Shown: positions 35,801 through 44,473, counted from the stretch's first letter. The stretch: DNA of 64,000 bases from Streptomyces sp. 2131.1 (GCF_900105515.1 NZ_FNSY01000001.1:6870001-6934000); one strand, 5' to 3'. Made by a program: numbers and translations. Notes: generated by a model not told the origin, from the letters alone.

Positions 35801-35867
35801 CGGGCCGGATGCGCTCGTCGAGGACGCGCTTGAGACGGGCTTCGACCAGGCTGCGGTCGTCGTGCAT
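32850..35867 (-). CDS. Alpha-mannosidase, GH38
   Basis: A 1005-residue retaining zinc alpha-mannosidase. The zinc motif GHAHIDSAWLWP is at residues 259-270, the nucleophile Asp374 is in EAWLPDTFGF, and HQFHDILPGSS is the later metal/substrate motif. An N-terminal sugar-binding-like region (about 1-240) and C-terminal beta-domains complete the family length. There is no signal peptide, so it works in the cytosol on imported manno-oligosaccharides. It is the last gene of the operon with the ABC transporter, GH5 and GH85 enzymes, and would trim the alpha-linked mannoses of N-glycans. Confidence 0.93.
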   Translation of the reverse strand: MHDDRSLVEARLKRVLDERIRPAVYPESVPLDVAVWNAPGEPVPVADGLAGPTEPIAVGDRWGAPWGTSWFKVSGTVPAAWAGRTVEALLDLGFDENMPGFQCEGLVYRPDGSPVKGLNPRNQWVRVGAPVAGGEEVLLHVEAASNPVILDYHPFLPTQLGDKETAGSEPQYTLARMDLAIFDEDVWNLVQDLEVLGELMQELPVEGARRWDVLRAVGRALDAVDLQDVGGTAAAARAELAEVLATPAAPSAHRISAVGHAHIDSAWLWPLRETVRKVARTTSNMTALLEDEPDFVFAMSQAQQFAWIKEHRPEVYAKVKAAVAEGRFVPSGGMWVESDTNMPGSEAMARQFVHGKRFFLDEFGIENDEAWLPDTFGFAAGLPQIIKAAGSKWLLTQKISWSQTNKFPHHTFNWEGIDGTRIFTHFPPVDTYNCSMKGSEIAHAATNFKDKGVAQHSLAPTGWGDGGGGTTREMIAKASRLRSLEGSATVTWEAPAEFFTKAEAEYANPPVWVGELYLELHRATLTSQAKTKQGNRRSEHLLREAELWAATAAVRTGFAYPYEQLDRIWKTVLLHQFHDILPGSSIAWVHREAEKTYAAVAEELTGIIDAAQRALAGDPAGGLALAFNAAPHARGGVLAGAAATAPTPGTTRSTPREGGGHVLDNGLLRVEIDGRGLVVSAYDIAADRETVAPGAAANLLQIHPDFPNMWDAWDVDAFYRNTVTDLTDVDELAPVEHGVRIVRSFGDSKVTQLLTLEPGAKRLDIDTEVDWHETEKFLKAAFPLDVHAERYASETQFGHFYRPTHTNTSWEAAKFEACNHRFVHLEEPGWGVALVNDSTYGHDVTRTVRDADAGTTTTVRVSLLRAPRFPDPETDQGVHRFRHALVPGAAIGDAVREGFRVNLPERRVAGEREVAPLVGVDNDAVVVSAVKLADDGSGDVVVRLYESTGGRAKVNLATGFRAAGVVATDLLERPLTDAPVPESDGEGVRLSLRPFELVTLRLTTG

Positions 35868-35906
35868 GAGGGGGCTCCGTTGTGAGTGGGTGGGTCGGGT
35901 GGGGGG

Positions 35907-37973
35907 TTACCAGCGGTGCGCGGTGGAGGCGGTGCCGGAGGTCGTGTACAGCTCGCCAACAGCCCTGACCTGGAAACGAGCGGCCTTCTCACCCGGTTCC
36001 CGGCGCAGACCGGGCACGAAGAACGCGGTGGACGCGGTGGCGCCCAGGAAGCGCCGGCTGCCGTCGGGCAGGACACGGTGCAGCTCGTAGTGGCGCGGTG
36101 AGCCGGGGGAGCGGTGCCAGCGCAGGCGCAGGTCCGTGCCGTCGGCGCCCCGGGACGCTCCGGTGACGCGCAGCCCGGCCGGCGCGGCGGGCGTCTCGGT
36201 CCGGTCCCGTACGGCCAGGGCACCGAGCCGCCAGCGCACCGGGCCGGCCGCCGTGAGGCGCACCCCGAGCGCGTGGACCGTACCGGCCTTACCGGAGAGG
36301 GAGTTCAGCCGCAGCGTGGAGGTGGTCCATCCGCCGCCGCCCGCCCGGAGTTCGCCTGCCGGGACGTAGGTGTACGCGACCGGGTCGCCCGGCCGGTCCG
36401 GCTCGTGCAGGGCAACGGCCAGCTCGACGGTGACCGGGCCCGACCCCGCGTCGGCGCGGTGGGTCAGCTCCACGACCGTGCGCCGGGACAGCGGCAGCCG
36501 GGTGCGGTGGAGCTCGACGGTGACCGGGGCGTCCAACTCCCCGGCGACCAGGAGGCTGCTGCCCCCGCGCCAGGCGTCCGCGAAGTCGAAGCCCACGGAC
36601 GGGCACCGGCCCTCGGTGCGGACGACCCAGCGGCGGCCCGGCAGCCGGTCCTGCACCCCGAGGTGGTTCCACTCCGCGTCCGAGGAGACCCGGCCGTTCT
36701 CGTACCAGCGCAGGCCGTGGCCGGTGTTGAAGGCGGTGGCGAACGGCAGCCGGTCCACGGTTGAGCGGTCGGCCACCGCCGTCGCGGGCGCGCGCCAGCT
36801 GTCCGTACGGTCCGGCCGGGCCGGGTCCAGGGACCGCCCGGTCCAGAACCGCTGGTCGGCGGCGTGGAACTGAGCGGGCGTACGGTCCTCCGGGAGGTGG
36901 CTGCGGGTCCACTCCGGCCGGTAGAAGCCGTAGCCGACTGTGTGCGGCCGGTCGGCGGGAATGATCGCGTCCCAGTCGACGGAGGCGTTCCAGCCGGTCG
37001 ACTCGACATCGACGCCCGCCCACAGGGCGTACCGGCTGCGGCCGGCGGCCTCGGCGTTCGCGGCGGAGGAGGCGAGCGACTCGGGCGTCCAGCGGAAGTC
37101 CACGAACATCGAGTCCGCCTCCCGGAACAGCGCGGTGTTCTCGGCGTTGAGCGCGCCCTGCCAGCCGACCTCGCCCTTCAACGTCATCGCGTCGTACCAG
37201 GTGATGCGCAGCCCCGCCGCTTCGCTGCGCGCCCGGAGCTCGGTGACGAAGGCGAGCATCTCGGCGCCGAGCGCGGCGTCCCCGCCCTCGGTCTCGGCGT
37301 TGAGGAACCAGCCGTCGAAGCCGTGCGCGACGGCCGCCTGAACCAACTTCGCGGCCAGCGGGAAGCGCCCGGCCGCGTCGCGCTGCACGAGGTCCCGGGT
37401 CCACCGGAGGTCGCCGCCGTGGTGCACGGGCGGCAGGAACACGGTCCCGAGGACGGGGACACCGTGCCGGTGGGCCGCGTCGACGACCGGCGCGTTCGGC
37501 GCCAGGATCAGGCCCTCACCGGCCGAGCCGCCCCAGAAGACCAGCTCGTCGATGTATGCCCAGTGGTTCAGGGCGTAGTAGTCGGCGGTGGCCGAGCCCT
37601 GTGACGGGTTGCCCGCGGTGTTCCCGAAGGCCACCAGCGAGGTGATCCGCGCCTGGTCGGTCCGGGCCGTGGTGTTGGCCGGGACCGGGGTGAAGCGGTC
37701 GGCGAGCGGCACGGACGCGGTGTTGAACGGCAGGTCCGGGTCGGCTTCGGGACGCCACGCCTTCAGGCTGCGCCAGATGATGCCGTCACCGGGCGTGCCG
37801 GCGGGCAGCGAGTCGGGAAACCAGTACGAGGCGCAGGGCTGCTTCGCGGCAGGTGCGGCGGCGTGGGCGGTCGTGGCCAGGCCGGGGGTGAGCAGAGCGG
37901 CGGCGGTTCCGGCTCCGGCGAGGACCACGGTGCGGCGGGAGGGTGCGGACGGGCGTCGTGGGGACTGGGCCAT
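35907..37973 (-). CDS. Secreted endo-beta-N-acetylglucosaminidase, GH85
   Basis: A 688-residue ENGase that cleaves the chitobiose core of N-glycans. A Tat-like signal is at residues 1-39 (SRRTVVLAGAGTAAAL to TTAHA). The TIM barrel (about 45-400) has the catalytic pair Asn225 and Glu227 in GFDGWFLNAETEG. C-terminal beta-domains include an FnIII-like module near the end. ATG 37973 (MAQSPRRPS) is chosen since the signal starts there. Being exported, it should release high-mannose glycans from glycoproteins outside the cell for uptake by the operon's ABC transporter. Confidence 0.92.
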   Translation of the reverse strand: MAQSPRRPSAPSRRTVVLAGAGTAAALLTPGLATTAHAAAPAAKQPCASYWFPDSLPAGTPGDGIIWRSLKAWRPEADPDLPFNTASVPLADRFTPVPANTTARTDQARITSLVAFGNTAGNPSQGSATADYYALNHWAYIDELVFWGGSAGEGLILAPNAPVVDAAHRHGVPVLGTVFLPPVHHGGDLRWTRDLVQRDAAGRFPLAAKLVQAAVAHGFDGWFLNAETEGGDAALGAEMLAFVTELRARSEAAGLRITWYDAMTLKGEVGWQGALNAENTALFREADSMFVDFRWTPESLASSAANAEAAGRSRYALWAGVDVESTGWNASVDWDAIIPADRPHTVGYGFYRPEWTRSHLPEDRTPAQFHAADQRFWTGRSLDPARPDRTDSWRAPATAVADRSTVDRLPFATAFNTGHGLRWYENGRVSSDAEWNHLGVQDRLPGRRWVVRTEGRCPSVGFDFADAWRGGSSLLVAGELDAPVTVELHRTRLPLSRRTVVELTHRADAGSGPVTVELAVALHEPDRPGDPVAYTYVPAGELRAGGGGWTTSTLRLNSLSGKAGTVHALGVRLTAAGPVRWRLGALAVRDRTETPAAPAGLRVTGASRGADGTDLRLRWHRSPGSPRHYELHRVLPDGSRRFLGATASTAFFVPGLRREPGEKAARFQVRAVGELYTTSGTASTAHRW

Positions 37974-38028
37974 GGTGTGCTCCGTATCGTGCGGGTTCGA
38001 TTCCGGTGCGGTGCGGGGTGACGGGGGG

Positions 38029-39285
38029 TCAATGGACCTCTTCGGGCGTGACGACCTTCGTGATGCCACGGGCGGCCAGGTGGTCCCGGTCGGAGGCCCT
38101 GCTCGCCAGGACGGTGGTGGAGCGGACGCCGTCGGCGGTGAGCCGGGCGAACGCCTCGAAGACCGCGCCGCCGGGGGCGCAGACGGAGCGGCGGGGCGCG
38201 GTCTCGTCGTCCCCGGTGTCGACGACGAGCGCCGTGGTCCGGGGCGCGGGCCGGTGAGTGCGCCCTCGCCACTCCTCGACGATGCGGGCGATGGTCAGGC
38301 CCGCCGGTTTGACCCGGCGGTCGTTGGTCAGCAGCCCGAGGCTGTACTCCAGCTCCGGGAAGTCGGCCAGCGAGCGCGACACGTCGTGGGAGCACCACCA
38401 GGTGACGCCCCACACGTCCTCGCAGTCCAGGGCATTGGCCACGGTCGCCTGGGTGAACGCGGCGGCGTGCTCGGCGGGGATCAGCGGGGCGGGCGCGCCG
38501 ACCTCCTGGAGCCAGACCGGCCGGTGCGGGTCGAGCGCCCACGCCTTGGAGAGTTCGATGAGGTAGGCGGCGTGGTGCTCGGTGGCCGTGCCGGTCCGGC
38601 CGTGGCGCTGGGCGGTGCCGTTGAAGACCCAGGAGTGCACGGCGGTGACGGCGCCCCTGCGCGCGGCCTGCGCCGGGGTGAAGGCGTGGCCGTCCTGGTA
38701 CCAGGCGGCGTCGTACTCCGCGTGCAGGTGGAGCTTGCCGGGCGCCCCCTCCTCGCAGGCCGCCAGCATCCGGGTCAGCCAGGCGTCGGCCTGCTCGGGT
38801 GTGATGCGGTCCGGGTCGGGGTGCGGGTCGCCGGAGAACTGGTTGATCTCGTTGCCCAGGGTCATCCCGATGAAGTTCGGCCGGTCGGCGAGGGCGGCGG
38901 CCAGGGTGCGCAGGTACTCGGCCTGCCCGGAGAGGACGTCCGGGTCCGTGAAGAGGTTGCGCCGGTGCCACGTACCGGTCCAGGCGGGCAGGAAGTCGAA
39001 GCTGGACAGGTGACCCTGGAGCCCGTCCACGTTGACGTCGAGACCGCGTTCGGCGGCGGCGTCGGCGAGCTGGACGAGCTGCTCGACGGCGCGCGGGCGG
39101 ATCAGGGTGCGGTTGGGCTGGAAGAGGGGCCAGAGCGGGAAGACCCGGATGTGGTCGAGCCCGAGGCCGGCGATCGAGTCCAGGTCGGCGCGCACGGCGT
39201 CGAGGTCGAAGTCCAGCCAGTGGTGGAACCAGCCCTGGCTGGGCGTGTAGTTGGCGCCGAAACGCAAGGGGGAGGAGGTGCTCAT
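38029..39285 (-). CDS. Cytosolic GH5 (GH5_18-like) beta-mannosidase
   Basis: A 418-residue TIM-barrel glycosidase. The acid/base is Glu146 in MTLGNEINQF and the nucleophile Glu261 in VWLQEVGAP. There is no signal peptide. The sequence style and operon context resemble GH5 subfamily 18 enzymes, which split Man-beta-1,4-GlcNAc, the core disaccharide left after ENGase and alpha-mannosidase action. ATG 39285 follows GGAGGA. Subfamily placement is my inference; a general beta-mannosidase or mannanase is the alternative. Confidence 0.82.
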   Translation of the reverse strand: MSTSSPLRFGANYTPSQGWFHHWLDFDLDAVRADLDSIAGLGLDHIRVFPLWPLFQPNRTLIRPRAVEQLVQLADAAAERGLDVNVDGLQGHLSSFDFLPAWTGTWHRRNLFTDPDVLSGQAEYLRTLAAALADRPNFIGMTLGNEINQFSGDPHPDPDRITPEQADAWLTRMLAACEEGAPGKLHLHAEYDAAWYQDGHAFTPAQAARRGAVTAVHSWVFNGTAQRHGRTGTATEHHAAYLIELSKAWALDPHRPVWLQEVGAPAPLIPAEHAAAFTQATVANALDCEDVWGVTWWCSHDVSRSLADFPELEYSLGLLTNDRRVKPAGLTIARIVEEWRGRTHRPAPRTTALVVDTGDDETAPRRSVCAPGGAVFEAFARLTADGVRSTTVLASRASDRDHLAARGITKVVTPEEVH

Positions 39286-39331
39286 ACGGAACGGGAGTCC
39301 TGGTTCTAGTGGTGCGAGGGGGCGGCCGGGG

Positions 39332-40192
39332 TCAGCCCTTGACGGCGCCTTCGCCGACACCCCGGAAGAAGAAACGCTGCAGCCCCGCGAAGAGGATGAT
39401 GAGCGGGAGCACGGCGATGATCGTGCCCGCCGCGACGAGCCGTTCGTCGTTGGCGAAGGTGCCGTGCAGGTAGTTCAGGCCGATGGTCAGGGTGAAGTTC
39501 TCCGGGTCGCTGAGGACGATCAGCGGCCACAGGAAGTCGTCCCAGGAGCCCATGAAGGCGAAGATCGCGACGACGGCGAGGGTGCCCCTGACGGAGGGCA
39601 GCGCGATCCGCAGGAAGCGCTGCCAGACGTTGGCGCCGTCCACGAACGCCGCCTCCTCGATCTCCACGGGGAGGTTCAGGAACGCGTTGCGCATCAGCAG
39701 GACGTTCATCGCGCCGACCGACCCGGGCAGCAGCACACCGAGCAGGGTGTTGTTCAGCCCCAGGTCCCGCATGGTGGTGAACTGGGCGATGATGATGCCC
39801 TCCACGGGTACGAGCATCGCGAGGATGAACGTCAGCGTCGCGGCCCTGCGCCCCCGGTAGCGGAGCCTCGCCAGGGCGTACCCGGCGAGCGCCGAGCCGA
39901 CGCAGTTGGTGACCACGTTGGCGGAGGCGACCTTGAGCGAGTTCAGGGCGTAGTCCCAGACCGGGATCGTTTCGGCGACCCGGCTGTAGTTGTCCAGGGT
40001 CGGATCGCTGGGGAAGAACTTCGGCGGGGAGCTGAAGATGTCCTCGTTCGGGCCCTTCAGCGAGGTCGACAGCTGCCACAGGAACGGCCCGACGGTCAGG
40101 GCCAGGACCGCCAGCAGCAGCACGTACCGCAGCACCAGCTGCCAGCCGGGGACGCGCCGGCCCTCGGCGTCGGTGGTCTTCAGGAAGCTCAC
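39332..40192 (-). CDS. Carbohydrate ABC transporter permease (MalG-type)
   Basis: A 286-residue inner-membrane permease with six hydrophobic segments and the EAA loop EIEEAAFVDGANVWQRFLRIALPSVRG, which contacts the ATPase. GTG 40192 overlaps the TGA of the upstream permease (GTGA). It pairs with that permease and the binding protein to import an oligosaccharide. No ATPase is encoded; Streptomyces sugar importers typically share the MsiK ATPase encoded elsewhere. Confidence 0.93.
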   Translation of the reverse strand: MSFLKTTDAEGRRVPGWQLVLRYVLLLAVLALTVGPFLWQLSTSLKGPNEDIFSSPPKFFPSDPTLDNYSRVAETIPVWDYALNSLKVASANVVTNCVGSALAGYALARLRYRGRRAATLTFILAMLVPVEGIIIAQFTTMRDLGLNNTLLGVLLPGSVGAMNVLLMRNAFLNLPVEIEEAAFVDGANVWQRFLRIALPSVRGTLAVVAIFAFMGSWDDFLWPLIVLSDPENFTLTIGLNYLHGTFANDERLVAAGTIIAVLPLIILFAGLQRFFFRGVGEGAVKG

Positions 40193-41106
40193 GCGTCCTC
40201 CTTGCGGTCGGCGCGCAGCACCAGCAGCATCAGGCCGACGGTGACGACGAAGATGACGACCGAGATGGCGGAGGCGTAACCGACCCGCCCGCTCAGCCCG
40301 GTGCCGACCCGCTGGACGAGCATCACCAGGGTGGTGTCCTCGCCCGCCGGTCCGCCGGAGGGGCCGGCCATCAGGTAGACCTCGGAGAACACCTTGAAGG
40401 CGGAGACCGAGGAGAGGGCCGCGACCAGCACCATCGTGGAGCGGATGGCGGGCACGGTCACCGTGAAGAAGCGGCGTACGACTCCCGCGCCGTCCACCGA
40501 CGCGGCCTCGTGGAGTTCCCTCGGTACGTTGGCGAGTGCGGCCAGGTAGATGATCATGTAGTAGCCGAGGCCCTTCCAGACCGTGACCGTCATCGCGCTG
40601 CCCAGGAGCAGCCACTGGTCGCTCAGGAAGCCGACCTTGCCGATGCCGACGGCCTCCAGGACCGCGTTGACCAGCCCGCGGTCGTCCAGCATCCACACCC
40701 AGATCAGGCCGACGACCACGATGGACGCGACGACCGGGGTGTAGAACGCCGACCGGAAGAAGGTGATGCCGGGGATGTGCCGCTGGACGAGCATCGCCAG
40801 CAGCAGCGGCAGGATGACGAGTGCGGGGACCACGCCGACGACGTACAGCACGCTGTTGCGCAGGCCGGTCCAGAACATCTCGTCGTGCAGCAGCTCCCGG
40901 AAGTTAGCCAGGCCGACGAACGAGCCGGGGACCAGCGTGCGCCGGTCGGTGAAGGAGTTCACCAGCGTGCTGAAGAACGGGTAGAGGCTGAAGGCGCCGA
41001 CCACGATCAGACCGGGCGCGGCGAACAGCCAGGGGCTGAGGGGCAGATGGCGGCGGATCCGGCCGGAGGGCCGGCCCGCCGCAGTGGTGGGGGAGGGGGA
41101 TTTCAC
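40189..41106 (-). CDS. Carbohydrate ABC transporter permease (MalF-type)
   Basis: A 305-residue permease with six hydrophobic segments (first at about residues 26-50) and an EAA-like loop ELHEAASVDGAGVVRRFFTVTVPAIRS. It lies 8 bp after the binding-protein gene and overlaps the next permease gene. Together they form the membrane channel for the predicted N-glycan oligosaccharide importer. Confidence 0.93.
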   Translation of the reverse strand: MKSPSPTTAAGRPSGRIRRHLPLSPWLFAAPGLIVVGAFSLYPFFSTLVNSFTDRRTLVPGSFVGLANFRELLHDEMFWTGLRNSVLYVVGVVPALVILPLLLAMLVQRHIPGITFFRSAFYTPVVASIVVVGLIWVWMLDDRGLVNAVLEAVGIGKVGFLSDQWLLLGSAMTVTVWKGLGYYMIIYLAALANVPRELHEAASVDGAGVVRRFFTVTVPAIRSTMVLVAALSSVSAFKVFSEVYLMAGPSGGPAGEDTTLVMLVQRVGTGLSGRVGYASAISVVIFVVTVGLMLLVLRADRKEDA

Positions 41107-41114
41107 GAGAGGGC

Positions 41115-42401
41115 TCAGCTCTGCTGCAACAGCCGGTCACACGCCTTGACAGCGTTGTCAAGAGCTTCCTTGGGGCTCTGCTTCCCTTGGAGTGCCTTGG
41201 CGATCTGGTTGCGCAGCTCGGTCTTCATCTGCTCGCTGAACAGCACCGGGGTGTAGTTGACGGCCGTCTTCAAGGACTTCGCGGCGGCGACGCGGACCCG
41301 GGTCACGTCCGTCCCGTCCTCCTTGGTGAAGTACGGGTCGTCGAGCGAGCCGGCGGTGCTCGGGAAGATGGCGACCTGCTTGGCGAACTCCATCTGGCGG
41401 GTCGCGTCGGTCACGTAGTGGGCGAAGGCCACGGCGGCGGGCTTGCGCTTGGACTGCGCGTTCACCATGACGCCCATGACGTACATGTTGGCCTTGCCGG
41501 TGCTGCTGACCTGGTCGGTGATCCCGATGTTCTTGTAGAGGCTCGGGGCCTGCTTCTTGAAGTTGGCCAGGTCCAGCGCGCTGCCCGGGTTCATCGCCAC
41601 GGACTCGGTGAGGAACTTGTGGCCCGAGGACTCGGGGGTCGCGGTCAGCGCCTGGGAGTCGAGCCCCTTGGCGTCGTACAGCTCCTTGTAGTGCGTGAGG
41701 AGCTCGACACCCTTCGCGTCGTTGAAGGCGAAGCCCGTGCCCTCCTTGTTCATCAGCTGACCGCCGTACCGGCCGAAGTCCTCGATGGTGGGGACGTTCG
41801 CGAGGGTGGCGACCTTGCCGTGGCTCTTCTCGGCCAGCTTCAGACCGTCCGCGAAGACCTCGTCGTAGGTGGTCGGCGGCTTCTGCGGGTCGAGTCCGGC
41901 GTCCTTGAACAGGCGCTTGTTGTAGAACATCGGGCCGGTGTTGAGGTACCAGGGGAAGGCGTACGTGCCCTCCGTGCCGGGTATCTGGTGGCTCTTCCAG
42001 GCGCCGTCCAGGTACTCCTTGCGGTACTTCGGCGCGGCCTTGTCGAGGTCGAGGGCGAGGCCGGCCTTGGCCAGCGGGGCCACCAGGTCCGGCGAGACGT
42101 TGACGACGTCGGGCAGGGTGCCGCCGGCCGCGTCCGCGCTGATCTTGTCCGCGTAGCCCTCGCCGGGGCGGTCGACCCACTTGACCTCGGTGCCCGGGTA
42201 CTTCTTCTCGAAGTCCGCGATCACGCCGTTGAAGTAGTCCTTGAAGTTCGCCTGGAGGTTCCAGGTCTGGAAGGTGATCTTCCCTTCGACCTTGCCCGAG
42301 GCGTCGGACGAGTCCGCGCCGGATCCCCCGCCGCACGCGCTCAGCGGCAGGACGGTGGCGAGGACGGCGGCAGCGGCGACTGCTCTGCGGGGGATGTGCA
42401 C
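41115..42401 (-). CDS. Sugar ABC transporter substrate-binding lipoprotein
   Basis: A 428-residue extracellular lipoprotein. The signal and lipobox are VAAAAVLATVLPLSAC (Cys near 23), followed by a Gly/Ser linker and the family 1 binding-protein fold (ITFQTWNLQANFKDYFNGVIADFEKKYPGTEV). GTG 42401 is chosen because AGGAG lies 9 bp upstream and the basic signal start HIPRRAV follows. It is the first gene of the six-gene operon and most likely captures the high-mannose oligosaccharide released by the GH85 enzyme. Confidence 0.9.
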   Translation of the reverse strand: MHIPRRAVAAAAVLATVLPLSACGGGSGADSSDASGKVEGKITFQTWNLQANFKDYFNGVIADFEKKYPGTEVKWVDRPGEGYADKISADAAGGTLPDVVNVSPDLVAPLAKAGLALDLDKAAPKYRKEYLDGAWKSHQIPGTEGTYAFPWYLNTGPMFYNKRLFKDAGLDPQKPPTTYDEVFADGLKLAEKSHGKVATLANVPTIEDFGRYGGQLMNKEGTGFAFNDAKGVELLTHYKELYDAKGLDSQALTATPESSGHKFLTESVAMNPGSALDLANFKKQAPSLYKNIGITDQVSSTGKANMYVMGVMVNAQSKRKPAAVAFAHYVTDATRQMEFAKQVAIFPSTAGSLDDPYFTKEDGTDVTRVRVAAAKSLKTAVNYTPVLFSEQMKTELRNQIAKALQGKQSPKEALDNAVKACDRLLQQS

Positions 42402-42485
42402 GGTGAACGGCTCCTTTGCTCGGACCAGGCGCGCGGACGGAGGCCCCCGGAGTCCCTGACCCGGTGGGCCGCGTTCGCCCGACAG

Positions 42486-42515
42486 ACCCTGCATTGCACT
42501 GGCGCTTGAAGTCAA
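42486..42515 (-). promoter_or_regulatory. Promoter of the N-glycan operon
   Basis: TTGACT (42515-42510) and CAGGGT (42491-42486) are separated by 18 bp on the minus strand. An ACTGGCGCTT element (42498-42507) between them resembles the half-sites in the lacI promoter on the other side of this region, so LacI control is likely. Confidence 0.5.
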
Positions 42516-42580
42516 TACATTCGACGGAAAATTATCTACACTCACGGTATACGTGCAGGTCAGAGCGTTGAGCGACGCTA

Positions 42581-42634
42581 TTGACGGGCGCTTACTAATG
42601 CGCTTTAGGTGCCTTGGGATCAAGCGCATTAGTA
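42581..42634 (+). promoter_or_regulatory. Promoter and inverted repeat before the lacI-type gene
   Basis: TTGACG (42581-42586) has TTTAGG 17 bp later (42604-42609). A perfect 13-bp inverted repeat, TACTAATGCGCTT (42593-42605) and AAGCGCATTAGTA (42622-42634), overlaps this promoter with a 16-bp spacer. The arms are the best candidates for LacI regulator half-sites, although LacI operators are usually closer-spaced. Confidence 0.5.
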
Positions 42635-42745
42635 GCCCGGCCGCTCTCGCTCGACCAAGCAGTGGGGGAAGCTCTACGATGCTCCCGGGGCGAGCGGGCC
42701 CGACGGCCCGTCAGTACCCCGGGCAAGGCAGGAAGTGAGGCACGG

Positions 42746-43801
42746 GTGGCTCCGAAGAGGCCGACCATGAAGGACATCGCCCAGCGGGCCGGAGTCTCGG
42801 AGAGCGCCGTCTCCTTCGCGCTCAACGACCGGCCGGGCGTCTCCGAGATCACCCGCGCCCGGGTGCGCCGCGTCGCCGAACAGCTGGGCTGGCGCCCGAG
42901 CGCCGCCGCCCGCGCCCTGTCCGGGGAGGGCTCGGCCACCGTCGGCCTCGTCGTGGCCCGTCCGGCGGCCAACCTCGGCGTGGACTCATTCTTCCTCCAG
43001 CTGATCTCCGGCATCCAGGAGGTGCTGTCCGAGCGTCATCTCGGCCTGCTCTTCCAGGTGGTGGACGACGTGGCGGACGAGTGCGGGGTCTACCGGCGCT
43101 GGTGGGCCGAACATCGCGTCGACGGACTGCTCGTCGTGGACCCCCGCACGGACGACCCCCGCGTCGCCCTCCTCGACGAACTCGGCCTGCCCGGCGTCGT
43201 CATCGGCGCCCTCCCCGGTACCGACACCGGCCCCCACCCCGGCCTCTCCCAGGTCCGCGCCGACGACGCCGGGGCGATGGCGGCCATCGTGGACCGCCTG
43301 CACGAGCTGGGGCACCGCCGCATCGTGCACATCGCCGGCCTGCCCTCACTCGCGCACACCGACCGCCGCATCCGCTCCCTGCGCCTGGAGGCCGACCGGC
43401 GCGGCCTGACCGGGGCGCACTCGGTGACCACGGACTACTCCGACACCGAGGGCGCCGCCGCGACCCGCCGGGTCCTGGAGCGGGACGACCCGCCGACCGC
43501 GCTGATCTACGACAACGACGTGATGGCGGCGGCCGGGGTGGCCGTGGCGACCGGACTGGGGGTCCGGGTTCCGGGCGATGTGTCGGTGGTGTCCTGGGAG
43601 GACTCCGCGCTGTGCAGGCTGACCGCCCCGTGGCTGACCGCGCTCTCCCGGGACCCGGTCGCCTTCGGCCGGCTCGCGGCACGCGAACTCACCGCACTCC
43701 TCGACGGCGGCCCGCCCCGCACCGTCCGGATGCCCCTGCCCGACCTCATCGAACGCGGCAGCACGGCGCCCGTACAGCAGGACGTGCTGCCGGGGGCCTG
43801 A
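42746..43801 (+). CDS. LacI-family transcriptional regulator
   Basis: A 351-residue repressor. The LacI helix-turn-helix and hinge are at residues 5-60 (TMKDIAQRAGVSESAVSFALNDRPGVSEITRARVRRVAEQLGWRPSAAARAL). A periplasmic-binding-protein-like effector domain fills the rest, ending LPDLIERGSTAP. GTG 42746 is selected since GTGAGG is 7 bp upstream and the HTH begins immediately. It is divergent from the ABC/GH operon and should repress it until a mannose-containing oligosaccharide binds. Confidence 0.93.
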   Translation: MAPKRPTMKDIAQRAGVSESAVSFALNDRPGVSEITRARVRRVAEQLGWRPSAAARALSGEGSATVGLVVARPAANLGVDSFFLQLISGIQEVLSERHLGLLFQVVDDVADECGVYRRWWAEHRVDGLLVVDPRTDDPRVALLDELGLPGVVIGALPGTDTGPHPGLSQVRADDAGAMAAIVDRLHELGHRRIVHIAGLPSLAHTDRRIRSLRLEADRRGLTGAHSVTTDYSDTEGAAATRRVLERDDPPTALIYDNDVMAAAGVAVATGLGVRVPGDVSVVSWEDSALCRLTAPWLTALSRDPVAFGRLAARELTALLDGGPPRTVRMPLPDLIERGSTAPVQQDVLPGA

Positions 43802-43954
43802 GCCGGTGGTGGCCGGATCCGGGTCGTCCGCCCGTGCCGTCGCGTGTCGGACGGGCGCGTACGGGGAACCGCTCAACCCCGGGGCTCTGTCTCTCCTCGT
43901 AGGTGGACGGAGGCCCCGGGTCGCGGAGGCATCCGCATCTCGAAGGGGGACGGG

Positions 43955-44377
43955 ATGAGCGAGTCGGGCAACGACGACGAGGGCACAGGCGTCCTGATCG
44001 CACTCGGCATGACGGTCTGCCTGTCCGTGGGCTGGGCCTATGTGGTCAAGGACCAGGAAGACCTGATGACTTGGGGCGCGTTACTGGTGTCCGGTGTCAC
44101 CGGGCTCGTCGCCGGAACCTACAGCAAGAACAGCCAGACGGTCGCCGTGGTCTGCGCCTTGGCCGCTCCGCTGGGCGCCTACCTGGGCACGCTCCTCGGC
44201 CTCTGCCTGCTCGCCGTCGCTCCGTACGGAGGCGACTTCGGCGACGCCTGGCACGTCTTCAGCAACAACACGGGTGAGATGGCGCGCGTGTTCAAGGTGG
44301 AGGCCCAGGACCGCGACTGGCTGTTCCTGTTCCTGTCGGCGCCGGTCGGATACGGAGCGGCGATGCTGGACGACTGA
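43955..44377 (+). CDS. Hypothetical membrane protein
   Basis: A 140-residue protein with no family I recognise. It has an acidic start (MSESGNDDEG) and three hydrophobic segments at about residues 14-30, 40-56 and 61-86. A polar loop (GDFGDAWHVFSNNTGEMARVFKVEAQDRDW) precedes a short last segment (LFLFLSAPVGYGAAML). ATG 43955 follows GAAGGGGGA. It may be transcribed with the next gene 97 bp away, but this is uncertain. Confidence 0.7.
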   Translation: MSESGNDDEGTGVLIALGMTVCLSVGWAYVVKDQEDLMTWGALLVSGVTGLVAGTYSKNSQTVAVVCALAAPLGAYLGTLLGLCLLAVAPYGGDFGDAWHVFSNNTGEMARVFKVEAQDRDWLFLFLSAPVGYGAAMLDD

Positions 44378-44473
44378 CCCGTGTGGGACCTCACGGCGGC
44401 CGGGGGACTCGCTCGGCTGGGCCGAGGCCCGCAGGGAACGGTGTTGTCGGCCCTCGGTGTTAGCGTCGCCGCC

